Positions 40,808-49,873 of a stretch of DNA of 60,559 bases are shown one piece after another. The notes beneath the pieces are model-generated. The model was given only the letters and a program-made list of their open reading frames with translations. It was not told the origin of the DNA and did no database searches. The number at the start of each line of letters is the position of its first letter. Position 1 is the stretch's first letter. Source of the DNA: Candidatus Zemynaea palustris (GTDB taxonomy: Bacteria; Vulcanimicrobiota; Vulcanimicrobiia; Vulcanimicrobiales; Vulcanimicrobiaceae); assembly GCA_003134695.1 (NCBI GenBank), contig PLCB01000022.1, forward strand, positions 1 to 60,559, read 5' to 3'. The translations under genes were made by a program, and so were the position numbers.

Positions 40808-41305
40808 TCACGCGCGGCCGTTGCGCGAGTCGCGCCGGCCGAGGACGAGGCGTTCCATAAAACGCAGGATGCGAGTCCCGTACCAATCTTTGGCGACGAG
40901 CGGCTGCGTCAGGATCGCGTGCAGACCCAAGAATTTCGCGCCGAGGACGTCGGTGAAGAGTTGATCGCCGACGACGACCGTCGCGTTTTTCGGCGTCCCG
41001 AGCAAGCGGAGCGCGCGGGAGAACGCGCCCGGGAGCGGCTTCAGCGCCGAGGGAACCGTCGGGACGCCAAGCTCGGCGCCGATCCGCTGGACGCGCCCCG
41101 TAAAGTTGTTCGAGACGAGGGCGACCTTGAAGCCGCGCGCCTTGGCGTCCGCGATCCAGGCGGCGTCCTCAGGCGCGAGCACTTCCTGACCGTAGCCGAC
41201 CAGCGTATTGTCGAGGTCGACGATGATGCCTTTCATCCCCTTGCTTGCCAGTTCGTCGAGCGAGACCCGGCTCAGGCGATCGGCGAAGGCGTCGGGACGG
41301 AACAC
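40808..41305 (-). CDS. YqeG-like HAD-superfamily (IIIA) phosphatase
   Basis: About 165 residues from GTG 41305. The motifs are IIVDLDNTLVGYG (nucleophile Asp), VSNNFTGRV and KPLPGAFSRALRLLG, and VVVGDQLFTDVLGAK. The family includes YqeG, PGP phosphatase-like and mitochondrial Gep4 phosphatases. The start is uncertain because the frame is open up to 41449; family members usually begin 25-30 residues before the first motif, which favours GTG 41305. It lies 6 bp before aroE, so the two are coupled. Confidence 0.82.
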   Translation of the reverse strand: MFRPDAFADRLSRVSLDELASKGMKGIIVDLDNTLVGYGQEVLAPEDAAWIADAKARGFKVALVSNNFTGRVQRIGAELGVPTVPSALKPLPGAFSRALRLLGTPKNATVVVGDQLFTDVLGAKFLGLHAILTQPLVAKDWYGTRILRFMERLVLGRRDSRNGRA

Positions 41306-41457
41306 GTGCCCAGCGTTCAGGCGGCTCTCCCCGCTATCCTCGGACTTGTCCCCAGCGCGCCCACCGAGGGGCCGTTCGGCGCTCCCGGACCCCACAGGAA
41401 TGTTCCGTTTTGAACAAGCGCTCCACCGGCCATACGCAAGGGGATTCAAAGCGGAAC

Positions 41458-41471
41458 CACAATATCTTGTG
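41458..41471 (+). promoter_or_regulatory. NrdR box
   Basis: CACAATATCTTGTG closely matches the NrdR consensus (ACACWATATATTGTGT-like palindrome). NrdR represses ribonucleotide reductase genes in response to ATP/dATP. It overlaps the putative -35 element of the nrdJ promoter. nrdR itself is not in the window. Confidence 0.78.
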
Positions 41472-41495
41472 CCCTTACCTTCGCGGGTGTACTAT
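41467..41495 (+). promoter_or_regulatory. putative nrdJ promoter
   Basis: A weak -35 TTGTGC (41467-41472), 17-bp spacer and -10 TACTAT (41490-41495), 90 bp before the ATG. The first bases of the -35 lie within the NrdR box, so bound NrdR would block polymerase. Confidence 0.5.
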
Positions 41496-41585
41496 AGACG
41501 GTACCGAGCAGCGGGCGCCCCTGTTCGTTCTCGAACAGGTGTTCGATCGCTATCCGCGAAGACCGAGAGCGAGGGATCTTTACCG

Positions 41586-44500
41586 ATGTCCGATGCCGCC
41601 GCATCCCCCGAGGCCGACGCCCTCCGGGGTCTAGCCGAACCGTCGTTTGATCCGAACGCGATGCGCGTCCTGAAGGAACGCTATTTCGCGCGGAAACCCG
41701 ATGGGACGCAAGAGATGCCGAAAGAGTTCTTGTGGCGCGTCGCTTCGGCGATCGCGCAGCCCGAGCGCCCCTACGCGGAAAAAAACGGACGCGATCCAGA
41801 TGCCGTCGTCGACGGAGTGAGCCACGCGTTCTACGACATGATGGCGCGGCGCGATTTCATGCCGAACACGCCGTGTCTCGTAAACGCCGGGAGGCCCCTC
41901 TCGATGCTCTCGGCTTGTTTTGTGCTGCCCGTCCCCGACTCGATCGAGGGTATCTTTTACAACTTGAAAGCGATGGCACTCGTGCAACAGGGAGGAGGAG
42001 GCTGCATCTCCGGCGATGCGCGCGTTTGGTCGACGTTCTGCGGGATCGAACCGATCGAAGTGCTCTTCTCTCGCACGACTTCAGACGGCCGACGGGGTGT
42101 TACTCATGGCAACGGCGTCGCGTATGACGTACGAGATTTAAACGTCAAGACGCTGTCGATGCAACCTCAGACGGGCGAACTGGGTTTGAAGCTGGTTTCG
42201 CATGTCTGGAAGTTCGATGTTCCTGCCAACGAACAAATCGTCGTCAGGATGCGCGAAGGAACGCGCGTACAAACCAGTTCGTGGCATCCATTCATGGTCG
42301 TGCGGGGCACACGTCTGGTCGAAGTGCGCGCCGACGAATTAACGCCCGGAGATGTCGTCCTCGGACCGGAGAATCCGGAAGCATTTTGGCCGTGGAAAGA
42401 ATATCAGACCGTCGCCGATCTCCCGCTCGATAAGGAACTCGCGTGGCTCATCGGTTTCACCCTCGGTGATGGATCGTTCGGCCGCAACAAGGCGCTCGGG
42501 ACCGATCGAGTGCGCTGGTTCTCCGGAACAGAGGATGTCCTCCACCGAGTTCGCGGCATCCTCATGCGCTACGGCATCGAGGTCGGCATGACGCGCGACT
42601 CGCGCGGCAACGGGCTTTACGTAACGACTTCGAGCCAATGGTTCATTCAGGCGCTGCGCAAAGCGTGCGGAATCGCCTCCAATGGCCCCAAAGATCTCAC
42701 GATTCGCGTACCGGAAATGATCGGCAAGTCACCTCTGCCGGTGACGCATGCGTTCCTCGCCGGGCTACTCGACAGCGACGGTTGCGTCGACAAGGACGGC
42801 AGTCCGTCGTACACGACCGCCAGCGAGGCGATGGCCGAAGATCTTGCCGCGTTGCTCGGACTACTTGGCTTCCAACCAACGATCAAGCGAAAACAGCCGC
42901 AAGGTCGCGGTAAGCATCCGACCTACACGGTCCTCTTGGCGAGGCGTACGCGGGTGGACGACTTGGCGCGGCGCATCGCGTCTTATATGTCGTGCGAGGC
43001 ACGAAAGCAGCGACTACGCGGCGATTTCGCGCTCGACATGCGCCAGCTCCACATGCCCTTCCGCACGTGGCGAGACGAACTCAGGAAGCACGGCCTTATC
43101 GGTAACGCTAATGTCGGCCCGGGACCAGTTGCGGCCGTCATGAGCCGTTGGGCCTGCAACTATGCCGGTCGGACTCGCCGTGCCGACCTGCTCGCCATCG
43201 CGGACGTTCTCGAGCCGCACGACGCGCCCGTGGCCGCCCTGCTTCGACGCATCGGTAATTCCGGTCAAGAGATCAAATCAGTGGAAAAGGCGTCGGCAGC
43301 GAAGCCGTTTTACGATCTAACCGTCGACGACTGGAACACGTACGCTGCCGGCAACGGCGGCATGACGATGATTCACAACACCGGTTTTGCGTTCTCGCAA
43401 CTGCGTCCTAGCGGATCGCTGGTAGCAACAACGGGTCGAGACGCGTCGGGCCCGGTTTCGTTCATGAAGGTCTTCAACGCCGCGACCGACTCGATCAAGC
43501 AAGGCGGCGTGCGGCGAGGTGCCAACATGGCGGTGCTGCGCGTCGATCATCCGGACATCTTCGACTTCATGCGCTGCAAGAAAGAACTCGACGCAGAGAA
43601 TCGCGCGCTCTGGAACCGATTCTCCGACACCGGCGCGTACACGGACGAAGAGCTCTCGCACATCAAGCAAGAGCTGCTGCAGACGCAGATGAACAATTTC
43701 AACGTCTCCGTCGGCGTAACGGACGCGTTCATGGACGCCGTCGAGCGTGACGGCGATTTCGATTTGATCGATCCGCGCACGAAGGTCGTCGTGCAAACGG
43801 TTCGCGCACGCGAAATTTGGGATGCGATCGTAGCCGGCGCTTGGCAGAACGGCGAGCCCGGCGTGATTTTTCTCGATCATCCCGAAGCAAATCCGCTACC
43901 TGGCCTCGGTCCAATTGAAGCTACTAACCCATGTGGAGAGCAGCTTTTGCATGGATACGATTCTTGCAATTTAGGATCGATCAACGTCGGACAGTTTTAT
44001 AACGCCTCCGCGAAAGATGTTGATTGGGAGCGTTTAGCGCAAGCCACCACGCTTTCAATTCGTTTTCTCGATAACGTCATCGACGCGAACATCTATCCGC
44101 TCAAAGAAATCGGGCAGATGGTGCTCGGGAACCGCCGCGTCGGGCTAGGCATCATGGGGTTCGCGGATCTTCTCATTCAGATGGAGGTTGCGTACGGATC
44201 GCCCGAGGCGATCGCGTTTGCCGAGAAGCTCATGAAATTCTTGCAGCAGCGCGCCGAGGAGACCAGCGAACTGATCGCCCGTGAACGAGGCGACTTTCCG
44301 AACAAGCATCTCTCGAAGTGGGCGGATGACCCGCGGCCTCGCCGCAATGCAGCGCTCCTCTCGATCGCTCCGACCGGGACGATTTCGATGATCGCGGGGT
44401 GCTCGTTCGGCTGCGAGCCCTACTTCGGCATGGCCTACACGAAGCACGTCATGAAAGATTCAGAAGGAAGACCCCAACACCTCTACTACGTCGTGCCTCT

Positions 44501-45029
44501 CTTTGAAGAGGTTGCTAAAGATGAGGGCTTCTTCTCCGACGCGCTACTTTCGCGAATCGAGGAGAACCGCGGCTCCGTCAAAGGCTTGCCGGAAGTACCA
44601 CAACATTGGCAAGACATCTTCACGACGAGTGCCGACGTGGCGGTCGATCAGCACATCGACATGCTCGCGGCCTTCCAGAAATACACGTGCAACGCCGTTT
44701 CGAAGACGATTAATGCGCCGAATAACGACACAATGGAAAACGTCGCGCGGTCGATCATTCGTGCGTATAAGAAGGGCTGCAAAGGCTTTACCTATTATCG
44801 CGACGGCTCACGCACCGAACAGGTCGTTACGTTCTCGCGCGAAGGTGACATCAAAGGCGGCAACCGCGACATCGCGGCGCGCGCGGAGACCGATTCGACG
44901 GCAACCGCCGGCGCAGCCGCTGCCGCAGCGACACCAACCCATTCAATCGAAGCGACGACCGAGTCGCTCGAAGAACTCGACATCGAAGAACTGCTTGCCA
45001 AAGCGAATGCGCTCCTGGAGGCGCACTGA
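41586..45029 (+). CDS. nrdJ: class II (adenosylcobalamin-dependent) ribonucleotide reductase with intein
   Basis: 1147-residue precursor from ATG 41586. Extein motifs are FMPNTPCLVNAGRPL and LSACFVLPV, NPCGEQLLHGYDSCNLGSIN with the active-site Cys, and APTGTISMIAGCSFGCEP. After splicing the enzyme would be 688 residues. It reduces ribonucleotides to deoxyribonucleotides with B12 and does not need oxygen. The intein interrupts the GGGG^TGFAFS loop. The TSCPD/zinc tail normally at the C-terminus is missing here and is encoded by the next gene 2 bp downstream, so NrdJ is split. The frame is open for 126 codons upstream of the chosen ATG but that part is not family-like. Confidence 0.93.
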   Translation: MSDAAASPEADALRGLAEPSFDPNAMRVLKERYFARKPDGTQEMPKEFLWRVASAIAQPERPYAEKNGRDPDAVVDGVSHAFYDMMARRDFMPNTPCLVNAGRPLSMLSACFVLPVPDSIEGIFYNLKAMALVQQGGGGCISGDARVWSTFCGIEPIEVLFSRTTSDGRRGVTHGNGVAYDVRDLNVKTLSMQPQTGELGLKLVSHVWKFDVPANEQIVVRMREGTRVQTSSWHPFMVVRGTRLVEVRADELTPGDVVLGPENPEAFWPWKEYQTVADLPLDKELAWLIGFTLGDGSFGRNKALGTDRVRWFSGTEDVLHRVRGILMRYGIEVGMTRDSRGNGLYVTTSSQWFIQALRKACGIASNGPKDLTIRVPEMIGKSPLPVTHAFLAGLLDSDGCVDKDGSPSYTTASEAMAEDLAALLGLLGFQPTIKRKQPQGRGKHPTYTVLLARRTRVDDLARRIASYMSCEARKQRLRGDFALDMRQLHMPFRTWRDELRKHGLIGNANVGPGPVAAVMSRWACNYAGRTRRADLLAIADVLEPHDAPVAALLRRIGNSGQEIKSVEKASAAKPFYDLTVDDWNTYAAGNGGMTMIHNTGFAFSQLRPSGSLVATTGRDASGPVSFMKVFNAATDSIKQGGVRRGANMAVLRVDHPDIFDFMRCKKELDAENRALWNRFSDTGAYTDEELSHIKQELLQTQMNNFNVSVGVTDAFMDAVERDGDFDLIDPRTKVVVQTVRAREIWDAIVAGAWQNGEPGVIFLDHPEANPLPGLGPIEATNPCGEQLLHGYDSCNLGSINVGQFYNASAKDVDWERLAQATTLSIRFLDNVIDANIYPLKEIGQMVLGNRRVGLGIMGFADLLIQMEVAYGSPEAIAFAEKLMKFLQQRAEETSELIARERGDFPNKHLSKWADDPRPRRNAALLSIAPTGTISMIAGCSFGCEPYFGMAYTKHVMKDSEGRPQHLYYVVPLFEEVAKDEGFFSDALLSRIEENRGSVKGLPEVPQHWQDIFTTSADVAVDQHIDMLAAFQKYTCNAVSKTINAPNNDTMENVARSIIRAYKKGCKGFTYYRDGSRTEQVVTFSREGDIKGGNRDIAARAETDSTATAGAAAAAATPTHSIEATTESLEELDIEELLAKANALLEAH
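42003..43379 (+). mobile_element. intein with LAGLIDADG homing endonuclease in nrdJ
   Basis: 459 residues. It begins with Cys1 (CISGDARVWSTFCG, block A) and ends MTMIHN, with Thr as the +1 extein residue. The block B-like segment is TSSWHPFMVV. Two dodecapeptide-type motifs, AWLIGFTLGDGSFG and HAFLAGLLDSDGCV, with acidic residues in place, show a LAGLIDADG endonuclease domain that may still be active. The insertion point, within the highly conserved G-rich loop of the RNR, is a classic intein site. Confidence 0.93.
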
Positions 45030-45031
45030 CC

Positions 45032-45892
45032 ATGGCCGAACCGAACGTCAAGACCACCCTCGCCGGACTGATCGACAAAGTCCAGCGCCTGCAAACCGAA
45101 AACGATGAGCTTCTCACGAAGAACACCGAATGCGCGGAGGCGATGCGTAAACTCGTCACCAGGGTCGAGCATCTCCAAGCACAGGTCCAAGAGCACCGGC
45201 CGACGGGACTGCGCGATTCGGATTACCGGACGCGTCCGCCGGTCGTGCACGGCCGGACGGTCGCCGTCAACGTCGGCTGCGGGCCGCTCTATATCACCCT
45301 CAACGAAGACGAGGGCGGCAAACCGTTCGAGGTCTTCTTCAAGCTCGGCAAGAGCGGCTCGTGTCAGCAATCGTATCTCGAAGCGCTCGGCGTCGCGATC
45401 TCGGTCGGACTGCGTTACGGCGCCGATCCGCAGAAGTTCATCGATAAATTCGAAGGGATGCGCTGCCCCAATCCCAAGATGCGCGACTCGAGCGGCCCGA
45501 CGACGCTTTCCTGCGCCGACGGAATCTCGCAGGGCCTCGCCAAGGCACTGACGCTGGCGCTGCCGTCAATTGCAGACGTGAGCCCCCGTGCCGAAGCGCA
45601 CGTCGTCCCGGTCGCCGAGCCGCAATACCGGCTCGCGAGCGAAGAGCACGCCGAGAATCAAGCCAACGCTAAGTCCATCGACCTCATTCAGGCGCTCGGT
45701 GTCGAGAGCGGCAACGGGAACGGCGACGTGATGCCCACGCTCGCCACGATGACGACCCTACCGTCGCAGACGATTCGCAAGAAGATGCTAGCCGGCGTCG
45801 GCATGTGCCCGAAGTGCGGCGGCAATCTCATCTCGCAGGGCGGCTGCGTCCAGTGCCTGCAAGACTGCGGCTACATCGGCAAGTGCTCTTAG
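45032..45892 (+). CDS. NrdJ C-terminal TSCPD/zinc-ribbon subunit (split class II RNR)
   Basis: 286 residues. After a coiled-coil start (VQRLQTENDELLTKN) come VNVGCGPLYITLNEDEGGKP, FFKLGKSGSCQQSYLEALG and LSCADGISQGLAKAL, which are the TSCPD domain found at the C-terminus of class II RNRs. The end has CPKCGGNLISQGGCVQC and CGYIGKCS, the zinc/redox tail that re-reduces the active site. The gene starts 2 bp after nrdJ ends, so the two chains are made together. Confidence 0.87.
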   Translation: MAEPNVKTTLAGLIDKVQRLQTENDELLTKNTECAEAMRKLVTRVEHLQAQVQEHRPTGLRDSDYRTRPPVVHGRTVAVNVGCGPLYITLNEDEGGKPFEVFFKLGKSGSCQQSYLEALGVAISVGLRYGADPQKFIDKFEGMRCPNPKMRDSSGPTTLSCADGISQGLAKALTLALPSIADVSPRAEAHVVPVAEPQYRLASEEHAENQANAKSIDLIQALGVESGNGNGDVMPTLATMTTLPSQTIRKKMLAGVGMCPKCGGNLISQGGCVQCLQDCGYIGKCS

Positions 45893-45897
45893 TTTAG

Positions 45898-46338
45898 TTG
45901 CGCTTCGATCCCGTCGCATTCGTCGAGAAGCACGGCGTGGTGCTGGCGTCGGCGCGCGGGCCGGTTCCGAGCCTCGCCGAAGCGATAGCCGGCGAGCCGA
46001 TTCGCGGGAGCTGGTGGGGCCACGCGCGCGGCAGCGAGATCTTCGCCGCGCTCGAAGCGATTGCCGACTCGGATGACGTGCGTTGCTTTCGTCTCGTTGG
46101 CGGCAAGCTCACCTTCGTGCACCGCCGATTGTGGCCGGCGCTGGTGCGGCTCGCCGATGAGCTCGGGCGCGATCGGCTTACCGCGATCGTCCAGGAGCAC
46201 ACGCCGTCGGGCGCGCACAAGAACATCACCACACCCTTTGCGCGTTGGGTTACGCCGGAGCTGAAGCAGACGGCGCGCCGGCTGTCCGCCGAGGAGGCGC
46301 GTGCGCGGCTCGGCGCATGGTACAAGAATCTGCTCTAA
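45898..46338 (+). CDS. conserved hypothetical protein
   Basis: 146 residues from TTG 45898, 5 bp after the RNR tail gene. VAFVEKHGVVLASARGPVPS, IRGSWWGHARGSEIFAALEA and KLTFVHRRLWPALVRLAD are distinct blocks that look like a conserved small soluble protein, but I do not know its function. The position suggests transcription with nrdJ. Its 3' end is repeated just downstream (see 46325-46367). Confidence 0.7.
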   Translation: MRFDPVAFVEKHGVVLASARGPVPSLAEAIAGEPIRGSWWGHARGSEIFAALEAIADSDDVRCFRLVGGKLTFVHRRLWPALVRLADELGRDRLTAIVQEHTPSGAHKNITTPFARWVTPELKQTARRLSAEEARARLGAWYKNLL

Positions 46339-46367
46339 GGTCCACGAGAATCTGCTCTAAGGTCCAA
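46325..46367 (+). repeat. tandem duplication of the 3' end of the preceding gene
   Basis: AGAATCTGCTCTAAGGTCCA occurs at 46325-46344 and again at 46348-46367, 23 bp apart. The first copy contains the last codons and stop of the 146-residue gene, the second repeats them after the stop. This looks like a replication slip. Confidence 0.85.
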
Positions 46368-46369
46368 GG

Positions 46370-46397
46370 AAGGCGCGTCCTTCGATGCGCCCTTTTT
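46370..46397 (+). terminator. possible terminator after the nrdJ operon
   Basis: GGCGC (46372-46376) and GCGCC (46387-46391) form a short 5-bp stem with a 10-nt loop, followed by TTTTT (46393-46397). It lies between convergent genes. The stem is short, so strength is doubtful. Confidence 0.45.
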
Positions 46398-49309
46398 CAG
46401 TCGTCGTCCGAGCCGCTCGTGTTCGGCGCCGGCAGCCCTTGAACGGGTTGCTTGCGGAGCAATTGCCACGTGACGCGGTCCTGCGCTGTCGGCGCCGCGT
46501 CGGCACTCTCGACCGATCGGAAGAGCGCGCCGAGCAGCGCCATATAACCACGCAACGATTGGAGCTTCGCGCCGGATGCCGTCGACATGGCGGCGCGCAC
46601 CCGAACCAGCAACGCGTCGATCTCGCGCGCTAGCTCCGCTTGCGCGACCAGGTCGGCATCGGTTGCGGCGATCCGCGGGTCGCGACGGAGCACGAGCGGT
46701 CGAACGTGGTCGTGGCCGTCCACCTTCACGTGCACGGCGAATTTCCCAGGCGGAGCCAGTGGACCGTCCGGCCTGCTTTCATGGAAATCCCAAACGAAAC
46801 GGTGCATCCCCGGTTCGGCCGAGGGCGGAGCCGGGCGCACAATCCAGTAGGCCGGATACGGGACACGATTCGGATCCGCAGGCGGTACGGGATCATCGCT
46901 CGACCAGCGTCTGATGGTAAGACCCTTCGAATCCGCAATCGAAATCTCGACGGTTCCATGTGCGCTCGGCGGCACGACGTAATCAATGAACGCGCCGTTG
47001 GGCGGATTCTCGCCGACCGGCGTCTCTGGGGGCGAGTCTTCCGCCTCATCCCTGCCGGGCCGGGTCCGGACGGCATCGCGCCCCTTGAACAGCCGCGCGC
47101 CTGCGCCCGAATCGGCGGCGAGTTCGCGCAGCGGTAAGATGTCATCGAGTACCCAAAAAGCGCGGCCGTGCGTCGCGATCGCGAGGTCGCCGTTGCGCAC
47201 GCTGATGTCTCGGACCGAAACCACCGGCATGTTCAGGCGCAGCGACTGCCACGACCTCGCGTCGTCAAACGAGACGTAGACGCCGGTTTCGGTGGCCGCG
47301 AAGAGCAGACCACGTTGCGTGGAATCTTCGCGAATCGCGTTCACGAAACTGCCCTCCGGAATCCCCGCGGAGGCTTCGCGCCAGGTGCGCCCCGCGTCGT
47401 GCGTCACGTACAGGTACGGCCGGTCGTCGTCGAGCCGGTGCCGATCGACCGCGAGATACGCACTGCGATCGTCGAAATGCGACGCCTCGATGCCGCCGAT
47501 GTGACTCCATGGCGAGACGCCCGGCGGTGTGACCTGGCGCCACGTCTTCGCGCCGTCGCGCGTCAGATGAACGAGCCCGTCGTCGGTTCCCGCCCAGACG
47601 ACGTTCGCACGAAGGGGCGACGGCGCGATGGCGTAGACGACGCCCCGCGGCTCGGGCGTATCGGCGTCGGCGGCGGTCGCCGCGTCGAGCGTCGCCGGCG
47701 TGCCGGCCTGAGCGCGGGTAAGGTCGCGGCTCACGGTCTCCCAGCGATTACCGCCGTCCCGCGAACGAAAGACGAACTGCCGACCAAAATAGAGCGCGTG
47801 ATCGGCGCCGAAGGCGAGCGGCAGCGTCCATTCGTCGCGCCATTGTCCGGGACGGCCGGTGGTCGGCGAAATGGTCCGCGTTTGGTTGCTGCGCAGATCC
47901 TCGCGCACGACGTTGCCGCCATAAATGATGTTCGGATCGAGCGGGTCCGGCGCGACGTACCCGTTTTCGCCTCCGGCCGTGATGGGGCGCCAGTCGCGCG
48001 ACTGAATTCCGCGGTGATCGCTGCGCGACAGAATCATCACGGCGCCGCTGTCCTGTTGGGCGCCGTAGAGATGATACGGAAACGCGCTGTCGGTCGCCAC
48101 GTGATAGAACTGCCCGGTCGGCTGATTGAACCACGACGACCACGTCGCGCCGCCGTCGAGGCTTACCGTCGTCCCCTGGTCGCTGGCGAGCGCCAGCCGC
48201 GACCCATCGGTCGGGTCGATCCAGGGCTGATGAAAGTCGTCACCGCTCGGCGAGCCTTTGATCGCCGAAAAATGTTCGCCGCCGTCCGTCGAGCGGTAGA
48301 ACGACGTGTCGGAGACGTAGACGACGTCGGCGTTTTTCGGATCGACCGCGACGTGGCAGAAATACCAGCCGCGCTCCCACAATCGCGCATCGCCGTCGAC
48401 CAAGCGCCACGTCGCGCCGCCGTCGTCGCTGCGATACAAGCCGCCGGCCTTCGCGTCGACGATCGCGTAAACTCGGGTTCCATCGCTCGGCGCGACCGCG
48501 ACGCCGATCTTGCCGAGGCCTTCGCTTGGGAATCCGCCGCCGCGCACCGGATTCCACGTCACGCCGCCGTCGCTCGACTTGTAGAGCCCGCTGCCCAGGC
48601 CTTTCGAGGGCGGATAGACGCTCCACGGCGGCCGGCGGGTCTGCCACAAGGAAGCGAACACGGCGCGTTGCGCGGGATCGGCGGCGAGATCGATTGCGCC
48701 CGTATCGGCGTCGCGGAACAGCGTGCGCGTCCACGTTCCGCCGCCGTCGGTGGAGCGGAAGACGCCGCGCATGTCGTTCGGACCATACGCGTGGCCGAGC
48801 GCCGCAACCAGCAGCGTACGCGAATCGCGCGGATCGATCAAGATGCGCCCGATCTGCCGTGAATCTTCGAGTCCGACGCGCACCCACGTCGCGCCGGCGT
48901 CGGTCGAGCGGTACATCCCGTTGCCGTGAACGATGTCCGAGCGCATGTCCGCTTCGCCACTGCCGACGTAGACGGTCTTCGGATCGCTGGGCGCGACGGC
49001 GACGGCGCCGATCGAGGAAACCGGCTGCGCATCCATGACCGGTTTCCAGGTGCGCCCGGCGTTCTCGGTCTTCCACACGCCGCCGCCAACCGCGCCGAAG
49101 TAGAACGTGCGCGAATCGCCCGGGACGCCTGCGACCGAGATCGAGCGGCCGCCGCGGTACGGTCCGATCATCCGCCAGCGCAATGCGGCAAACAGCGACG
49201 GATCCACCGAATTCGGCCGTTGCGCGACGACCGGCACGGCGACCGCGGCGACGGCAATCAAAAACGGCACACTCAAAACGGCGGCGAGGCTGCTTCGTTT
49301 CCGTACCAT
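46397..49309 (-). CDS. large secreted BNR/VPS10-type beta-propeller protein
   Basis: 970 residues from ATG 49309 (MVRKRSSLAAVLSVPFLIAV, signal peptide); a GTG at 49324 overlapping the GNAT stop is an alternative. Many Asp-box motifs (S-T-D-G-G-x-T-W) recur, e.g. YRSTDAGATW, FRSTDGGGTW, YKSSDGGVTW, YRSDDGGATW, spread over two propellers, as in sortilin/VPS10 and sialidase-like proteins. The C-terminal 200 residues are a separate domain. Such proteins are often called glycosyl hydrolases, but no catalytic residues are evident and the role is unknown. Confidence 0.85.
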   Translation of the reverse strand: MVRKRSSLAAVLSVPFLIAVAAVAVPVVAQRPNSVDPSLFAALRWRMIGPYRGGRSISVAGVPGDSRTFYFGAVGGGVWKTENAGRTWKPVMDAQPVSSIGAVAVAPSDPKTVYVGSGEADMRSDIVHGNGMYRSTDAGATWVRVGLEDSRQIGRILIDPRDSRTLLVAALGHAYGPNDMRGVFRSTDGGGTWTRTLFRDADTGAIDLAADPAQRAVFASLWQTRRPPWSVYPPSKGLGSGLYKSSDGGVTWNPVRGGGFPSEGLGKIGVAVAPSDGTRVYAIVDAKAGGLYRSDDGGATWRLVDGDARLWERGWYFCHVAVDPKNADVVYVSDTSFYRSTDGGEHFSAIKGSPSGDDFHQPWIDPTDGSRLALASDQGTTVSLDGGATWSSWFNQPTGQFYHVATDSAFPYHLYGAQQDSGAVMILSRSDHRGIQSRDWRPITAGGENGYVAPDPLDPNIIYGGNVVREDLRSNQTRTISPTTGRPGQWRDEWTLPLAFGADHALYFGRQFVFRSRDGGNRWETVSRDLTRAQAGTPATLDAATAADADTPEPRGVVYAIAPSPLRANVVWAGTDDGLVHLTRDGAKTWRQVTPPGVSPWSHIGGIEASHFDDRSAYLAVDRHRLDDDRPYLYVTHDAGRTWREASAGIPEGSFVNAIREDSTQRGLLFAATETGVYVSFDDARSWQSLRLNMPVVSVRDISVRNGDLAIATHGRAFWVLDDILPLRELAADSGAGARLFKGRDAVRTRPGRDEAEDSPPETPVGENPPNGAFIDYVVPPSAHGTVEISIADSKGLTIRRWSSDDPVPPADPNRVPYPAYWIVRPAPPSAEPGMHRFVWDFHESRPDGPLAPPGKFAVHVKVDGHDHVRPLVLRRDPRIAATDADLVAQAELAREIDALLVRVRAAMSTASGAKLQSLRGYMALLGALFRSVESADAAPTAQDRVTWQLLRKQPVQGLPAPNTSGSDDD

Positions 49310-49320
49310 AAACCCGTTCT

Positions 49321-49866
49321 TCACCTCGTTTTCGGAAAGCGAGCGTAAAGCGCAGCGTCGAGGTATTCCTCGCCGAACTTGAGCCGTTCGCGGAGAATCG
49401 CTTCGAAGGTGAATCCGGCGCGCTCGGCCACTCGGCGACTCTTCACGTTATCGACCGCCGCGTAGAGCTCGAGTCGATGGATGCCGTGCGCTTCGAACAC
49501 GAACGTCGAAAAGCGCTCGAGCGATTTCGTCATGATCCCTCGGCTGGTGAAACGCGTCCCCAGCCAATAGCCGACCGAGGCGAGGCCGAGCGCGCGAGAA
49601 GGTTCGTGTAGCTCGATCATGCCCGCCGGCTCGCCGTCGACCACGATGCCGAAGGTCGTCTCCGACGCTGTTCGCACGCGCCGCTCGTCGACGGTCGTGA
49701 TGAACGCACGCACGTCGTCGGGCCCACGACTGTGCGACACCCATGGCAACCAGCGGCCGAGTTCTGCGCGGCTTTCGTCGATCAACTCTGCATACGCGCC
49801 GGCATGCTCGGTGCGCAACGGCACTAGCAGGATGCCGGGAGCGACCTCGAGGCCCGAATCGGACAA
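49321..49866 (-). CDS. GNAT N-acetyltransferase, RimJ/RimL type
   Basis: 181 residues from TTG 49866. SVGYWLGTRFTSRGIMTKSL is the acetyl-CoA binding motif A and RLELYAAVDNVKSRRVAERA with GFTFEAILRE is motif B of the RimJ/RimL group, which acetylates N-terminal residues of ribosomal proteins or small amines. It starts 7 bp after the RuBisCO-like gene ends and touches the BNR gene. Confidence 0.87.
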   Translation of the reverse strand: MSDSGLEVAPGILLVPLRTEHAGAYAELIDESRAELGRWLPWVSHSRGPDDVRAFITTVDERRVRTASETTFGIVVDGEPAGMIELHEPSRALGLASVGYWLGTRFTSRGIMTKSLERFSTFVFEAHGIHRLELYAAVDNVKSRRVAERAGFTFEAILRERLKFGEEYLDAALYARFPKTR

Positions 49867-49873
49867 TGTCGGC

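Noticed and set aside
41208-41585. 126-codon N-terminal extension of NrdJ
   Set aside because: It runs through the promoter, the NrdR box and the opposite YqeG gene, and is not RNR-like. ATG 41586 fits the family.
47168-48862. 564-codon frame antisense to the BNR protein
   Set aside because: Mirror of a repetitive, GC-rich gene; composition is Arg/Ala/Val-rich without motifs or a signal.
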